Below the pieces are notes generated by a model, which was not told the DNA's origin, did not search any database, and saw only the letters and a list, made by a program, of their open reading frames with translations. Made by a program: the position numbers and the translations under genes. A stretch of DNA of 64,000 bases from assembly GCA_032158295.1 (NCBI GenBank), contig CM063264.1, positions 12,215,920 through 12,279,919 of the forward strand. Reading direction: 5' to 3'. Shown here piece by piece: positions 34,875-46,085 of the stretch (position 1 is its first letter; every line of letters starts with the position of its first letter). The stretch is from Pycnopodia helianthoides. Lineage: Eukaryota; Echinodermata; Asteroidea; Forcipulatida; Asteriidae.

Positions 34875-35028
34875 TTACAAATCATCTAGGTCTGGGTATA
34901 TGAACCCTTCATAGTTGCCCTCTGAATCTGGAAAGGTTGTCCTTGTGTTTTCCATGATGCATTCTGGAATTAGGGGCACTCGTTGCGCTGACCTGATGAC
35001 CTGCTGGTATGAGACGTGTCTGTATTTC
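34875..35028 (-). pseudogene. P2X7 C-terminal-like terminal exon in right arm
   Basis: On the minus strand, after a ttgtatttcacag acceptor, 154 bp codes KYRHVSYQQVIRSAQRVPLI, then PECIMENTRTTFPDSEGNYE, then GFIYPDLDDL and stop. The pattern YRxxxY...(I)P.C...I/T..FP...G.Y.GF matches the end of vertebrate P2X7 (cytoplasmic ballast) and the related stand-alone P2X7-tail proteins of invertebrates and fish. The left arm holds an inverted, frameshifted copy with a lost acceptor (about 33785-33925). It lies on a mobile element, so it is probably not the native receptor gene. Confidence 0.5.
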
Positions 35029-36082
35029 CTGTGAAATACAAAGAAAAATTGTTTTGTTTTAGAATCAACATACTGTATAACTATATGCTTATGTTTTTGG
35101 TTTAATAAACTAGATTTTATTCCCAAATTGGGCAGTACTGTTTTTTGTGCTTAGACTAGAGTAGGGTGTCTTGAGAGTGTCATGATTGAGACAGCAGTAG
35201 CCTCGTACCAAGCCTTCAAGGATGGTCTGTGATGTGAAACAAACATTTCTTTAGAAAAAAAATTAAGTTGCAGTGATATAAGCTTTTAATGGTGCTACAA
35301 TTAATTGTACAAAACCAGCCATGTCTTAAAAAAATAATTGTATCTAATAAAACATAAACATCATGTGTAGCCTGAAATCTGGACAGTTTAGTAACTGAAC
35401 GTTTGCTCTCTCACATCACACTTTCGAAGAAAACTAGGCTGTAATGCACATGTATTAATCATGATTGAATGACATTAAATTTAACAGTCAGGAGGAATAA
35501 GAACATGTTTAAACGTTCGTTGGTCATCGTCCTGGACATCGAAGGTCGTCGCCAGCGGTGCAAGTAGCAGCCTCGTTTTGTGTTGGATCCATTGTTTACA
35601 TGCGGCTTTGCCAGTGGCTTGAATCTGAATCACCGCGAGTCACCTCTTCATCCCCGGGGCTCAACGTTGTCACTATCCTCGCCCGGTGCTATTAGAACTA
35701 TCACTGAATCTATCTGAGTCTAAACTGATATATTCCCAATATTCCTAACTGGAGCCGGATATCTTTCTCGAGTTATAATTTAACAAGCAGTGGTGGTAAA
35801 CATCGCGTGTTTTTTTTCGCGATCGTCGCAAATTAGCGTCCCCCGTGCGTAACTCCGCAATAAAACAGCATGCGAATCTAGGTACTAGACTCTGACTAAA
35901 CCTCACTCATTTTTTGCTGTCATGCAAGTGACGTCACGCATCAACAATCGTGAACTGGTTTTGGTTTGTTTTTTTTAGTTCGTAAAATCAACAATAAGTA
36001 CTTGTATGTTATCTTTGATATATCAGCTACTAGATTTTGAAGGCCGATTAAAATGTGAATTGACACTATAAACGCACTTTAA

Positions 36083-36446
36083 TCATGTTTTTTTTTCTCC
36101 CCTTTCGCCTCTAATGATCAAATTGCTGTGCATTATTTTTTGTTCTTATCAGGTTTAACTTAACCGAACAGTGAGATTCAATGTTTACATTTATAGCGTC
36201 GGTGTTTAATGCCCAAAAGCATTAAACTTATCGTGTGGTTTTTTGGTTTCATAAAACCTAGAGTATTAAAGTAGTATGTAAATATGATATTAATCTTTCT
36301 TTTGTATAAATATTAGATTGCCATGGATACAAGACTACGACATGCAATTAGATCATGTTATATGTTTTTTCCTGCATTAATTTTGCTGCTTTTTGTTAGA
36401 GCAAAAAACGCATGTCGAGGACGACTTTTTTTAGAAAGGGGAATGA
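36083..36446. other. Intergenic, nothing recognised
   Basis: AT-rich sequence between the palindrome and the direct repeat. It may contain the far side of the Gypsy 3' LTR that the palindrome interrupted, but there is no second copy to prove it. Confidence 0.4.
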
Positions 36447-36863
36447 TGTGACGAGCAGAAAAAAACGTATTTTTTATGTTTCTTCAGACTTAATATATTC
36501 ATTTATTCACACATCTCAACCCCGGATCGAGCGCCCCCTAGCGGTGGCTTTATTTTCAAATTTATCAAATTGGGTCATTCTACTCTATGATGTCGGGAGA
36601 AAGACACGTCTTTTGACTTCATGTTATTTCTCCGACAGGTATGATCTTTTTGAATTTATCTGACATTTCTCGTTTATCAAAAATAGCAGCTACTTAAACA
36701 ATCCCTTGCATTTATACTTGTTTTATACCTTTGATTAGATTTATAGCCACTTTTTAATGTTGTTTTGTTAAGATTCCGAATTGAGATTCGTCAATCGAGA
36801 GTTCCACCCCTACTCAGGACTCAGTTTAGTCAACTTTCTCTGTATTTATTACTTATTAGTTTG
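36447..36863 (+). repeat. 412-bp direct repeat, right copy
   Basis: Partner of 25686-26097, same orientation, same TGTCGGGAGAAA...TTTCTCCGACAG stem. It has a small insertion (ttatcaaa) near 36560. Confidence 0.8.
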
Positions 36864-37429
36864 GATTATTAGAAAAAGAAAGTTGAGCTCTTTAGTAATA
36901 CTTCTTGTACAAGTTTGCAAGGTTTTCATTAAATAAATATGCGTTTCCAAGATGGCGGACGCCATAAAGGTTTTGGCGGGAACCTGCCAGGAGACAAGTT
37001 ATTTTAGACTATTTGTACCTTTAATGTTGCCATCCAACTACAATCGTTATTAATGGCCTTAGTTGGGAGTCGTTTTGGCTTTATTATACCTTTTCTAGCG
37101 ATGTGTTTTATTCCAAAATGTGTAATTCCGGGGCCGAGAGAAACCCGCCCCGTAGTCATGAATATGATTAGCCTATAGTTAGTTATGCTTTATTCTTTGA
37201 ATAACTCGTAGACTTGGATACTGTTTATATTAACGTTTAAATTACTACAACATTATTAATTACTCAATTATTTAGATTCTACTCTATGATGTCGGGAGAA
37301 AGACACGTCTTTTGACTTCATGTTATTTCTCCGACAGATTTGTGATTTCCGATGTTAGAGAATAAATCCTCAGAAGATCAAAAGTTGTTTCCGCAAATCG
37401 TCCTATTTAACCCCGGTCACACATGCATT
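36864..37429. other. Unassigned stretch with YY1-like site and third stem copy
   Basis: Contains ccaagatggcggacgcc (about 36949-36965), a perfect YY1-type core often found at promoters and in retroelement 5' ends. The isolated 62-bp stem-bearing segment is at 37276-37337. No frame of interest. Confidence 0.4.
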
Positions 37430-37539
37430 ATTTTAGTACACTGCATCGCTTGTATGGGTTTATCTTACGATGGCAGATACGGACAACGGTGAACTTGTAT
37501 AGCGCCCTCTTGCTTGTGGAAAGTCCTCAAAGTATAATA
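37430..37539. repeat. Segmental duplication, right copy, part 1
   Basis: Paralogous to about 23783-23893 (tgcattattttagtacactg, gatggcagatacggacaacg). Ends with the 9-bp target agtataata duplicated by the next element. Confidence 0.75.
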
Positions 37540-38189
37540 TAGCCTTGATATCAAGGCTGTGTAGACAAGTACTCTAGCTAAAACCATAGAGCAAGGATAC
37601 TAAAACCCCAGCCGCCCGAATGCCATACAACCCCAGTCCCCCGACTGACTCTAAAAAAAAAATACGACACCGCACTCTCACCATGCACACACACACACAG
37701 CGCCTGTACACAGCCCCCCACACACACCGCTATTGTCCACACACCGCTATCGCCCACAATCCTAGCCCGTGTGAGCCGTCAGGCTCACAGCCTTGACGAT
37801 CTTGTAAACCGAGTGTCTTATGTGTTTCATTGTTTTTCTTCGCAAATCCGTGGAAAATGGGGGGGGGGGGGGGTGAGTGGATATGCAAAGAGCGCACTAA
37901 TTACCATAACAGCAAGACCCGGAAGTGTACAAGATCGTCAAGGCTGTGAGCCTGACGGCTCACGGGCTAGGATTGTGGGCGATAGCGGTGTGTGGAATAG
38001 CGGTGTGTGTGGGACTGTGGAAACGAGCGTTTGTGTGCTTCCTTGGGTGAGAGCGTGGTGTAGTGTTTAAAGACAGTCGGGGGGACCTGAACAGGAGTTG
38101 CATTGCATTCGGGCATCGCATTTGTGCGGCTGTGGTTATGCACATTTTTAGCTTTGTAGTAAGCAAACACAGCCTTGCAATCAAGGCTA
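37540..38189. mobile_element. Foldback MITE with perfect 9-bp TSD, 650 bp
   Basis: Begins TAGCCTTGATATCAAGGCTG and ends CAGCCTTGCAATCAAGGCTA. Each end is itself a small palindrome. Perfect TSD agtataata at 37531-37539 and 38190-38198. The arms are inverted repeats over their whole length, best seen in acaccgctatcgcccacaat (about 37740) and attgtgggcgatagcggtgt (about 37972). A G14 tract lies in the centre (about 37859-37873). The unoccupied site is preserved at about 23890. No transposase. The 9-bp TSD suggests Mutator-like. Confidence 0.85.
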
Positions 38190-39190
38190 AGTATAATATG
38201 GAAGAGTTTGGGGATAATAGAAGCGGTTTATCCTCTCGCAATTTCATTGAATTCGCCCACAACAATTCATTTTAAGGTCTGTGCGGTATAGTTTACTAAT
38301 TAATTTAGCCTTGGCGAAATAGGTTAAATTGATTATTTAAAAGTGTTTTATTTAAAACTCTATATTGTCTGAACCACATGTCAAGAGTTTTAACTTGTGT
38401 TATCTTGTAACTTAAGGCATATTAAACATGTTATTAAGAAAAATGTATCCCACTCTGACCGTTACTTCCGGTATAAACAGGAAGCTCTCAAATTTAAAGT
38501 CCATATCTCGTGAACTACATGTCATAAAGTTAACTCTTTGTGACGTCTTGGAGCTAATGATACATTTGTTAATATCAAAACACAACCCCACTTTGATCTT
38601 TTCGTCCGATCCAAACAGAACATTCAAACACAACATAGAGTCCAAATCGTTGTGCCGTCTTGTAGCTTATATAACAAAGTTCGTACGAAAAACATGTTTT
38701 CATTATCGTGATGTCATCAGGTGTCAAATAATTATTACATTAATTCTACACTGACAATTAAGCCGAAACCCTAGTGTTTGTTCGTAACAAACTCAGTTCT
38801 AGTTTTTTTTTTAAATATTATTATACCTCTGTCGGAAAAATTTCATAGCATTTACACGTGAAATTTGTGATTGTTCGTTCTCATGAAGTAAAACCTTAAA
38901 AGACACAAATAATATATCAAATGAAACCCTGTGCTCTAACTTAGATCCAACAGCAGTTTGATTGAGGTTTTTGTTGACGATATTGGCGATTTAAAAACAC
39001 GCATCGTCAAAAAAAGCACTATCGCCATGTGTGTACATTGCACGTGAAACACACTGTAAACTGCATACGAGCCGAACCTACACAGAGAGCCATTATGAGT
39101 CACAAGCATGGCATTTTCGTTCGACCTTTGTACCGGCCTTTCATTCACGCATTATTTTGGCTCACTGCATCGCTTGTTTGGTTTATCTTA
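38190..39190. repeat. Segmental duplication, right copy, part 2
   Basis: Paralogous to about 23894-24020 and 24823-25660. Holds a Helitron-like 3' terminus, TTTGTT/AACAAA hairpin and CTAG at 38799-38802, which is degenerate in the left copy, and TGACGTC-type boxes near 38541 and 38709. Confidence 0.7.
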
Positions 39191-41620
39191 CCATAACCCC
39201 TTGTTGACCTTTCCTCCCGGTCCAAACAGGAAGTTCAAATATCAAAAATCATATCTCCTGAACCACATGTCACAAAGTCATAACATTTTGTGATGTTTGC
39301 TAGCCTGATACAGAGCGTTTAATCAAATTAAAACAAAACGGAACAGCTATGTGTTTGTTCACAAACACCTAAGGTTTAGTTATTATTATTATTATTCTTT
39401 CTTTCCCCAAACCCTATTGACTTAACACATGACTTTTATACAGGTCATTTGCCCCTCTTATAATTATCAGAAGTAGACAAATCAAGTTGCATAGTAAAGC
39501 TTATGCCCTGACTTGACTTATTTATGTTATTATATTAATATGCTTAATTAGTTATTCACGTGACAGCAGTGTGAATATTTAATAAGTCATTCTTCTGTCC
39601 ATTATATCTCAATAAGTATACATCCTATCCTCAAACTTTTTTCAGTTATGGACTTGTCTTGTATTGTAGATAGCAATTCTGGCCTTACATTCGCCATCAC
39701 GTCATCATGACGTCACTGTTTTGCGCGTTTTCTATCTGTGTAAAAAACCAATGGTTCTAAAAAATAATGCTTAAAACACAACTTTTCAGAATAAGTTACA
39801 TTTTAGTTAATAATAATACACAAATCAAGTTTAAAACACAAATGCTTTTACTTCCAGGCCATTAAAAATAAACAAATACAATGTAGTTTCATGATAATTA
39901 ACGATTTAAGATTGGTAAATCTGACCCCATGAAACAAACTCTGTATTGCGCAATCACGGCAATGCGTCGGAGATTGTGCCGCTGTTTATTCCTAACCGAA
40001 GGTGGACCAATTGGTTCGTACACACCCCATTGGATCTGTGCGTGACCAACATAAGATATGAAAAGTAAGATTGTTTTGTTTAGGCATATGATTGAGATAA
40101 GTTACAAACCATCTCGTACCTTATAACATTTATTAGTATGAAAAACATTTTTTTTTACTGTGACGTCATCAGGTGTCAAATTACAGTAATTAAAAGCTTT
40201 AATTAGTTAATCTTTGCAGCACCATATCTCAAGAAGTACACAGCCGATTTTCAAACTTTTTTCAGTTATAGAACCCTTGGGCATTGGAGATTAACCCCGG
40301 GTTACCGTGACCCCATGTTGACCTTTAGTTCCGGGTGAACCGGAAGTGGGACCATATCTCAAGAACTACACACCTGATTTTCAATTTCTTTTCAGCTATA
40401 AACCCTTTGAGCATTGAAAGTTGAATTTTGGTTACCGTGACCCCCTGATGACCTTAACTTCTGGGTCAACCGGAAGTGGGACCATATCTCACTCTGATCG
40501 GCAGAGTGTGGGTTCGAGTCCTGGTCGTGACACTTGTGTCCTTAAGCAAGACACTTAACCATTATTGCCTCGTCCTTCGGATGGGACGTAAAGCCGTAGG
40601 TCCCGTGTGTTGTGTAATGCACGTAAAAGAACCCAGTTACACTTATTGCTAAGAGAAGGGGTTCGCCCCGGTGTTCATGGTTTGATTGGCAGCATATTGC
40701 GCCAAAGCACCTTGTAAACCATTACTTGGTGCTATGTAAAGGAACATGTCTAATACTTCAAAACGTAGCTCTACATTATACCTTGCAGGAAAAATACTGA
40801 GCGCTTTGAGACGCCCATCGGACGTGATAAAGCGCTATATAAGAACTGCGTATTATTATTATTATTATTATCTTAAGAAGTACAGAACCGATTTTCAGTT
40901 TCTTCTCAGTTATAGATCCTTTGAGCATTGAAGATTGAATTTGGGCTAACGTGACTCCAAACTGACCTTTACTTTCGGGTCAACCGGAAGTGGGACCATG
41001 TCTCAAGAACTACACAACCGATTTCAATTTGTTTTCAGTTATAGATCATTTGATAAAAAATTATTTTCGGTTAACGTGACTCCAAATTGACCTTTACTTC
41101 CGGGTCAACCGGAAGTGGGACCATGTCTCAAGAATTACACAACAGATTTTAAAAAAAATTTCAGTTATAGATCCTTTGAGCATTACGAATTATTTTCGGT
41201 TACCGTGACCCCGGGTTGACCTTTACTTCCGGGTCAACCGGAATTGGGACCATTATTCAAGATGTAAACGGCCAATGATCAATTTATTTTCAGTTATAGA
41301 TCTTTTGAGCATTCAAAATTGAACTTCGATTACCGTGACCCCTTGATGACCTTTACTTCTGGGTCAACCGGTAGTGGGACCATATCTCAAGAAGTACACA
41401 CCCGGTTTTCAATTTTCTTTCAGTTATAGATCTTTTGAGCATTAGACATTGAACTTTGGCCATGACCCCTTGTTGATCTTTCCTTCCGGTCCAAACAGGA
41501 AGTTAAAATATTAAAAATCATATCTCCTGAACCATATGTCATAAAGTCATAATCTCTGTGATGTTTGCTAGCTGAATACAGAGTGTTTAATCAAATTAAA
41601 ACAAAACGGAACAGCTTTGC
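39191..41620 (+). repeat. 130-bp tandem-module repeat, copy B
   Basis: Second copy of the 15405-17618 block, preceded by the same terminal hairpin (gtgtttgttcacaaacacc, 39351-39369). Tandem units start at accat(a/g)tctcaagaa near 40351, 40481, 40995, 41120, 41249 and 41379, period 125-130, each with an ACTTCCGGGTCAACCGGAAGT-type core. There are more units than in copy A. Interrupted by a SINE at 40491. Confidence 0.75.
40491..40871 (+). mobile_element. tRNA-derived SINE, near full length
   Basis: B-box gtgggttcgagtcc, then a body with gacacttgtgtccttaagca, gggacgtaaagccgt, aagagaaggggttcgcccc and gattggcagcatattgcgcc. The 3' part is gcgctttgagacgcc...aaagcgctatataag, with an (ATT)n tail. It splits a tandem module exactly between accatatctc and aagaagtac. 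A second, 5'-truncated copy is at 45827. The 3' end resembles a LINE tail, as expected for a parasitic SINE. Confidence 0.8.
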
Positions 41621-41756
41621 GTCGGGCAACATTCATAATTGTTTACAAGTAACCTTATAGTCAGTTTTCTTAATCAATTTGTTAAATTTAATTCTCTTTC
41701 ATATATTTCATCGCTAAATTTTACCTTACCAACGATATAATGTTTTTTTTTTACAG

Positions 41757-41793
41757 CCATAACCTGTGTTAGAAGAAACAGAATCGCGTACAG
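41757..41793 (+). CDS. Candidate 37-bp exon, copy b
   Basis: Acceptor tttttttttacag, then 37 bp coding ITCVRRNRIAY in the FN3-compatible phase, then donor AG|GTAAAAAC. If unspliced, the frame stops immediately (AGG TAA). Orphaned: no FN3 exon lies directly upstream. Confidence 0.3.
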
Positions 41794-41935
41794 GTAAAAA
41801 CGCAATAATGGTTGGGTCCGGACGTTCAATACACAAATAATACTTCTATGCAAATTTTAACGCTACCAAATTTAAGAAAATAACATTTAAAGACCCCAGG
41901 TTGAATCACTTTAAATTTAATTTGAACAATTATTT

Positions 41936-42110
41936 CGCCCTTATACCGATGATAGTGCACTGTTACAACGGTACTTTCCCCAAGTCCTGTAAACAAAAAT
42001 CTACAGGCATATCACTCGAGATTCAAACCTACGACCTTTGCCATGCTAGAGCAGACCACTAGACCACCGAGCCTAGCCTGATGGCTGGAGGCAGTTAAAA
42101 TCGTATTTAA
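41936..42110 (-). mobile_element. tRNA-derived SINE fragment 3
   Basis: + strand cgagattcaaacctacgacc ... gcagaccactagaccaccgag, the inverse of the B- and A-box order. Same position in the duplicon as fragments 1, 2 and 4. Confidence 0.55.
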
Positions 42111-42175
42111 AAAAGATAATAATATAGGATTCAAGGAAAATAAAAACCACCTTTTCAAAACTTTATCAAATGTTT

Positions 42176-42455
42176 TTTAGGTGTTCGTCCATCAGGCAAA
42201 AAAATTATTGTTATTATACTGTGTTTAGGTGTTCGGCTATCAGTCAAAAACCTTTGGTTATTGTACTGTTTATTGTTTCTTTAGGTGTTCTGCGAAATGC
42301 CGAGAACCTTTTGTTATTCTACTGGTTATTGAAGGTGTTCGGCGATCGGCCTAAAACCTATTGTTATTGTTTTGTTTTGTTTTTTAGGTGTTTGTGCAAT
42401 ACGTGCGCGAACACCTGTGGCAATACTTGCACGAACACCTCTTGAAATTGTACTG
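42176..42455 (+). repeat. Hairpin array H
   Basis: Units near 42178, 42225, 42282, 42333 and 42387 (gtgcaatacgtgcgcgaacacc). Subtype order is the same as arrays C and J; it ends where the LINE begins. Confidence 0.8.
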
Positions 42456-42479
42456 TTTTTAATTTTTTGATTGGGATGT

Positions 42480-45190
42480 TTTAAATTTTTTTATTAGGAT
42501 GATATTTAAATATCACCATTTAATGAGGGCGCCGTTCTTGTAGGCAGCCATTTTTTATATTGCTCCTACTTTTACCATTTTATTTGACTTTTTAAGTTGT
42601 TGTCTTTTATTGTAAGAGTTCTTCTAGTCACCATCACCGAGATAAATGTCTTGTGGTCCTCTGGGATTCTTCTCAGCCTGTCAACTGTTTGCTGTTTCTG
42701 TAATGTTGTGTTCTATAATTTGAAGTTCCAATGGACAGATGTACACTGTAGTGTAACAAGTATGGATGACCATTGAGACTTGTACTATTTCCCATATCAT
42801 TGTGCCTTGGCCGCATTCCTACAATTGTGAAATCCTTTCATGTGCACTGATTAGGACCATTAACAAGCGGTATTAACCAACATACTTTATACTAGAATGG
42901 AGATAACTGAGGTACGTGCTTTGTTAATATGCTTCTTGTGTGTTCTTTCTGCTGAGGCTACTACAATCCGAAATGGTGCCTTCACCAATTAATTTACCAC
43001 CCATAAGACTTTGCTCAGAAAGAGATACCTCAAAGCTCCTATCAGGTATTACCCAAATAGCAGTGCAACGTTCAGTCTTCCAGTAATATGCTGTGGTGAC
43101 GTACGACCGAACCCAGGACCAGAGTCTCTTACGCAATCGTCAAACAATACGCAGAAATGTAACCGATACAGCATAAACCAACTATATTGCATAGGCTCTA
43201 AGACTGTTAAAGCTTATCTACCCACGGAGGTTTGGAGCACTATTACAGGGTTAAATCTTCGGCAAAGTTGCAGGGGAACTAGAGGTGGATATAAGAAATG
43301 TAAACATCTACGACCTCAGGCTATACCAACAATCATCAATCCCTTGCGTAGGCAGGCTGCAAATGACAGAAAAATGCAATCCTGATAACGTTATATATGT
43401 TGCACCTACACTCTCCACCAACTTCAATGACCCACCCAGCACTCAATCTGACAATTTAGAGTTGTCTCAACACACACAGCAAAGGGATGAACACCGTGAA
43501 TGTGAACAAAGCCTAAATTCAGCAAAAGGTCATGCTCTTAGACATCAACCATGGGATATACTGGAACAATATACAGATCAAAATGCAGCGTGGACTGTTT
43601 TCAAGGAGCTGCTAATGAGTGTTTGTTATATTTACAGCCCAGTGAAAAGTCTGAGAGTTACTACAAAGAAAGCAGAATGGATCAACGATGAATATTTGGA
43701 CCTCCGTCGACATTCTATGAGGGTCAAACATATGGCTAACACTAAAAGAGCCAATAATGACTAGCTTTATAGAACAGCAAATGTTCTTAGGAATAGACTG
43801 AATAATCTGGGTGTTAAACCTAAAAGACAGTATTTCAGCAAAATTATTTTTGACAATAAAGGGAATACCAAGAAATTGTGGACCACTCCTAAAAGACTGC
43901 TCCCGAGTAAGAAATCAACTGTTTCTTACACCCATGCCGAAGACAAAACAAAGAAACTTGAAAATGCAAATCTTTTTAATTATCATTTTGCTAATGTGGG
44001 ACAAATTCAGGACAACCAATTTGACGCTATTTTTGTGGTTGATACAGAATTGGTATGGATGGGATTAACGGCTGTTTTTTTTTAAATGTGGTGCTAATGT
44101 TCTTGTCAAACCGCTTGCTTTAATGTTTCAATTAAGTTTGCAGACTGGTAATTGTTCCTGATGAATGGAAACTGGCCAAGGTTACTATAATCCACAAAGG
44201 TGGTTCAATTCATGACCCTAATCAATAAAGACCTATTTCAGTTATATTAATTGTGATGAAATTTTTTGAGCGTCTTGTTCATAACCAGTTTTCTCTTTTT
44301 CTCACTGTAAATGACTGTTTAGCACAGGAGCAGTCGGGCTTCAGACCTCTCCATTCCACACAAACAGCACTTATTGAAGTCTTTTACTTTTTACTTAAAG
44401 AGATGGACAACGGTAAACTTATTCGTGCAGTGTCTTTAAATCTTCGCAAAGCGTTTGACACTGTCAATCACACAATCTTGCTGAACAAATTAAATATTGT
44501 TGGTGTAAGAGGTCTGGAGCTCGACTGGTTCCAGTCCTACCTTTGTGGAAGGACACAGGTAACTAAAATTTGAAATGTCTTGTCAAACAAATCAGATCCC
44601 ATCAATTTTGGAGTCCCTCAAGGAACTATCTTGGGCCCATTATTATTTTCTTTTCTCATTAATGATATCACATCTATGACTGAGCATACTAAAATTGTTC
44701 TTTATGCTGATGACACTTCTATTTTTTTTTTTATTCAAGTAAAGATATTCATCAGATTAACTTATATCTAAATCGTGATCTACAGAAAATATCTAACTGG
44801 CTCAACGACAATAGACTAAAATTGAATACTACCAAGTCCAAAAGTATGTTGATTGGTTTAGCCCCAAAACTTGCCAGATGTGAACATACCAATCTTGATA
44901 TTTTTGTTAATGATATTTGCCTGGAGCAAATCACAAATTATAAATATCTTGGTGTTCATATTGATTGTAAAATGAAATAGACAGAACATATTGACCATGT
45001 AGCTTCCTCTGTCTCAAAAAGAATAGGTATTTTAAATTGACTTAAAAATGTCTTGCCTACGCATATCCTTAACCTCAATGTGAAAAGTATTGTATTCCCT
45101 CAGTTTGTGATCTTATATGGAGAAATGCTTCCAAACCCTGTTACAACGGCTTGATGTTCTTTTGAATAGAGCAGGGCGGACTATTGTTAA
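42480..45190 (+). pseudogene. CR1/Jockey-like LINE, broken and internally deleted
   Basis: Non-LTR retrotransposon read in several frames. An N-terminal frame (43011-43385) has CGDVRPNPGP (43092-43121), a motif like the NPGP of 2A-type sequences common at the start of such LINE ORFs, and SCRGTRGGYKK. Endonuclease is largely missing. The EN-RT linker appears at about 43555-43990 (AEWINDEYLDL, YFSKIIFDNKGN). RT follows at 44140-45000: DEWKLAKVTIIHKGG, QSGFRPLHSTQTALIE, KAFDTVNHTILLNKL, GVPQGTILGPLLFS and the catalytic YADDTSIFF. The C-terminal part (YKYLGVHIDCKMK) is truncated near 45190. Many stops and frameshifts; dead. It inserted after array H. Confidence 0.8.
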
Positions 45191-45826
45191 GGTTCCATTT
45201 AGAAAATCACAAAATTAATGATGTCATGATGACGTCATCAGGTTTTGAATAACAATACATCAAAGTTTAATATTTACAAATATTCATAACTCATGAACCA
45301 CATGTTGGATTTTTACAGTCTATATATCAACGGATAGATCTTTGAAAGTTTAACAAACCATACGCAAACTTTGACCCCATTTGACCTTAACTTGCGGTTG
45401 AAATCGTAAGTTGAAAATTTCAACAATTCATATCTCAAAAACTACTGATCATGTCAATTTCATCAGGTTGTAGAACGTTAAGCCTGCTCAAACTTTGGCA
45501 CAGAGATAACAATTTTACATCTGGTCGAAAAAAGCGCGCGTATAAGTTGACCCGCAATGACGGCGCGCGATAGTAAAAGAACAAATGTAAACATACGATG
45601 TACCTGTACACACACACACATAAATCGCACGTAACAGTTGACCGCCTTTGACGGTCACTGAGGGTCAACCTCCTGTACACGTGCATAGCAGGAGCAGTTG
45701 TTTCATTGACGTCCTATGCTAAATGCAATTGTTTTTTGTTTTTTTTGCACATTAATGTAATTGTGCTGTGTGGGGACCATCGGTGTTAGGACTAATATTG
45801 CACCCCAGCGGATATTCCATCTAATC
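45191..45826 (+). repeat. Helitron-like module
   Basis: Starts with gatgtcatgatgacgtcatcagg (45219-45241) and has the palindromic core at about 45388-45412, then gaccgcctttgacggtc inverted words and the gtgctgtgtggggaccat sequence shared with 47560. The SINE is inserted in this tail. Confidence 0.6.
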
Positions 45827-46085
45827 CATCCCGTGTGTTGTGTAATGCACGTAAAAGAACCCAGTGCACTTATCGAAAAGAGAAGGGGTTCGCCCCGGTG
45901 TTCCTGGTTTGATTGGCAGCATATTGCGCCACCGCACCTTGTAAACCATTACATTGTGCTATATGCATAGGTCTCATACTTCAAAACGTAGCTCCACATA
46001 CATGGCAGGTAAAAATACTGAGCGCCTTGTATCCTTTGGCAAAAGGCACTGTACAAATACAGTTATTATCATTATTATTATTATT
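45827..46085 (+). mobile_element. tRNA-derived SINE, 5'-truncated
   Basis: Begins in the body (ccgtgtgttgtgtaatgcacg) and shares aagagaaggggttcgcccc, gattggcagcatattgcgcc and cttcaaaacgtagctcca with the copy at 40491, ending in ttattatcattattattatt. Promoter boxes are missing. Confidence 0.75.

Larger units (their letters stand above)
32343..36078. mobile_element. 3.7-kb palindromic TTAA element (Kolobok-like foldback)
   Basis: Left end AGTGCGTTTATAGTGTCAAT and right end its exact inverse, flanked by TTAA on both sides (32339-32342 and 36079-36082). The arms are long inverted repeats: left about 32343-33953, right about 34876-36078. The right arm is shorter mainly because of a deletion around the intron after 33357. 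The centre (about 33954-34875) is single copy. TTAA target sites plus a THAP-like frame in the centre suggest the Kolobok superfamily. It sits in the 3' LTR of the Gypsy element. No complete transposase is visible. Its P2X7-tail-like exons are described separately. Confidence 0.75.
41621..42170 (+). other. Partial FN3 duplicon without the FN3 exon
   Basis: Enters the duplicon at cgggcaacattcataattg (equivalent to about 14430 and 54355), so the FN3 exon and first intron are missing. It carries the T-rich acceptor, the 37-bp candidate exon and the SINE fragment, and continues into array H. Confidence 0.65.

Noticed and set aside
25686..36863. LTR pair of the Gypsy element
   Set aside because: The direct repeats begin TG but end tttg without CA, have no matching TSD, and no primer-binding or polypurine sequence abuts them. 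The polypurine tract is at 32261.
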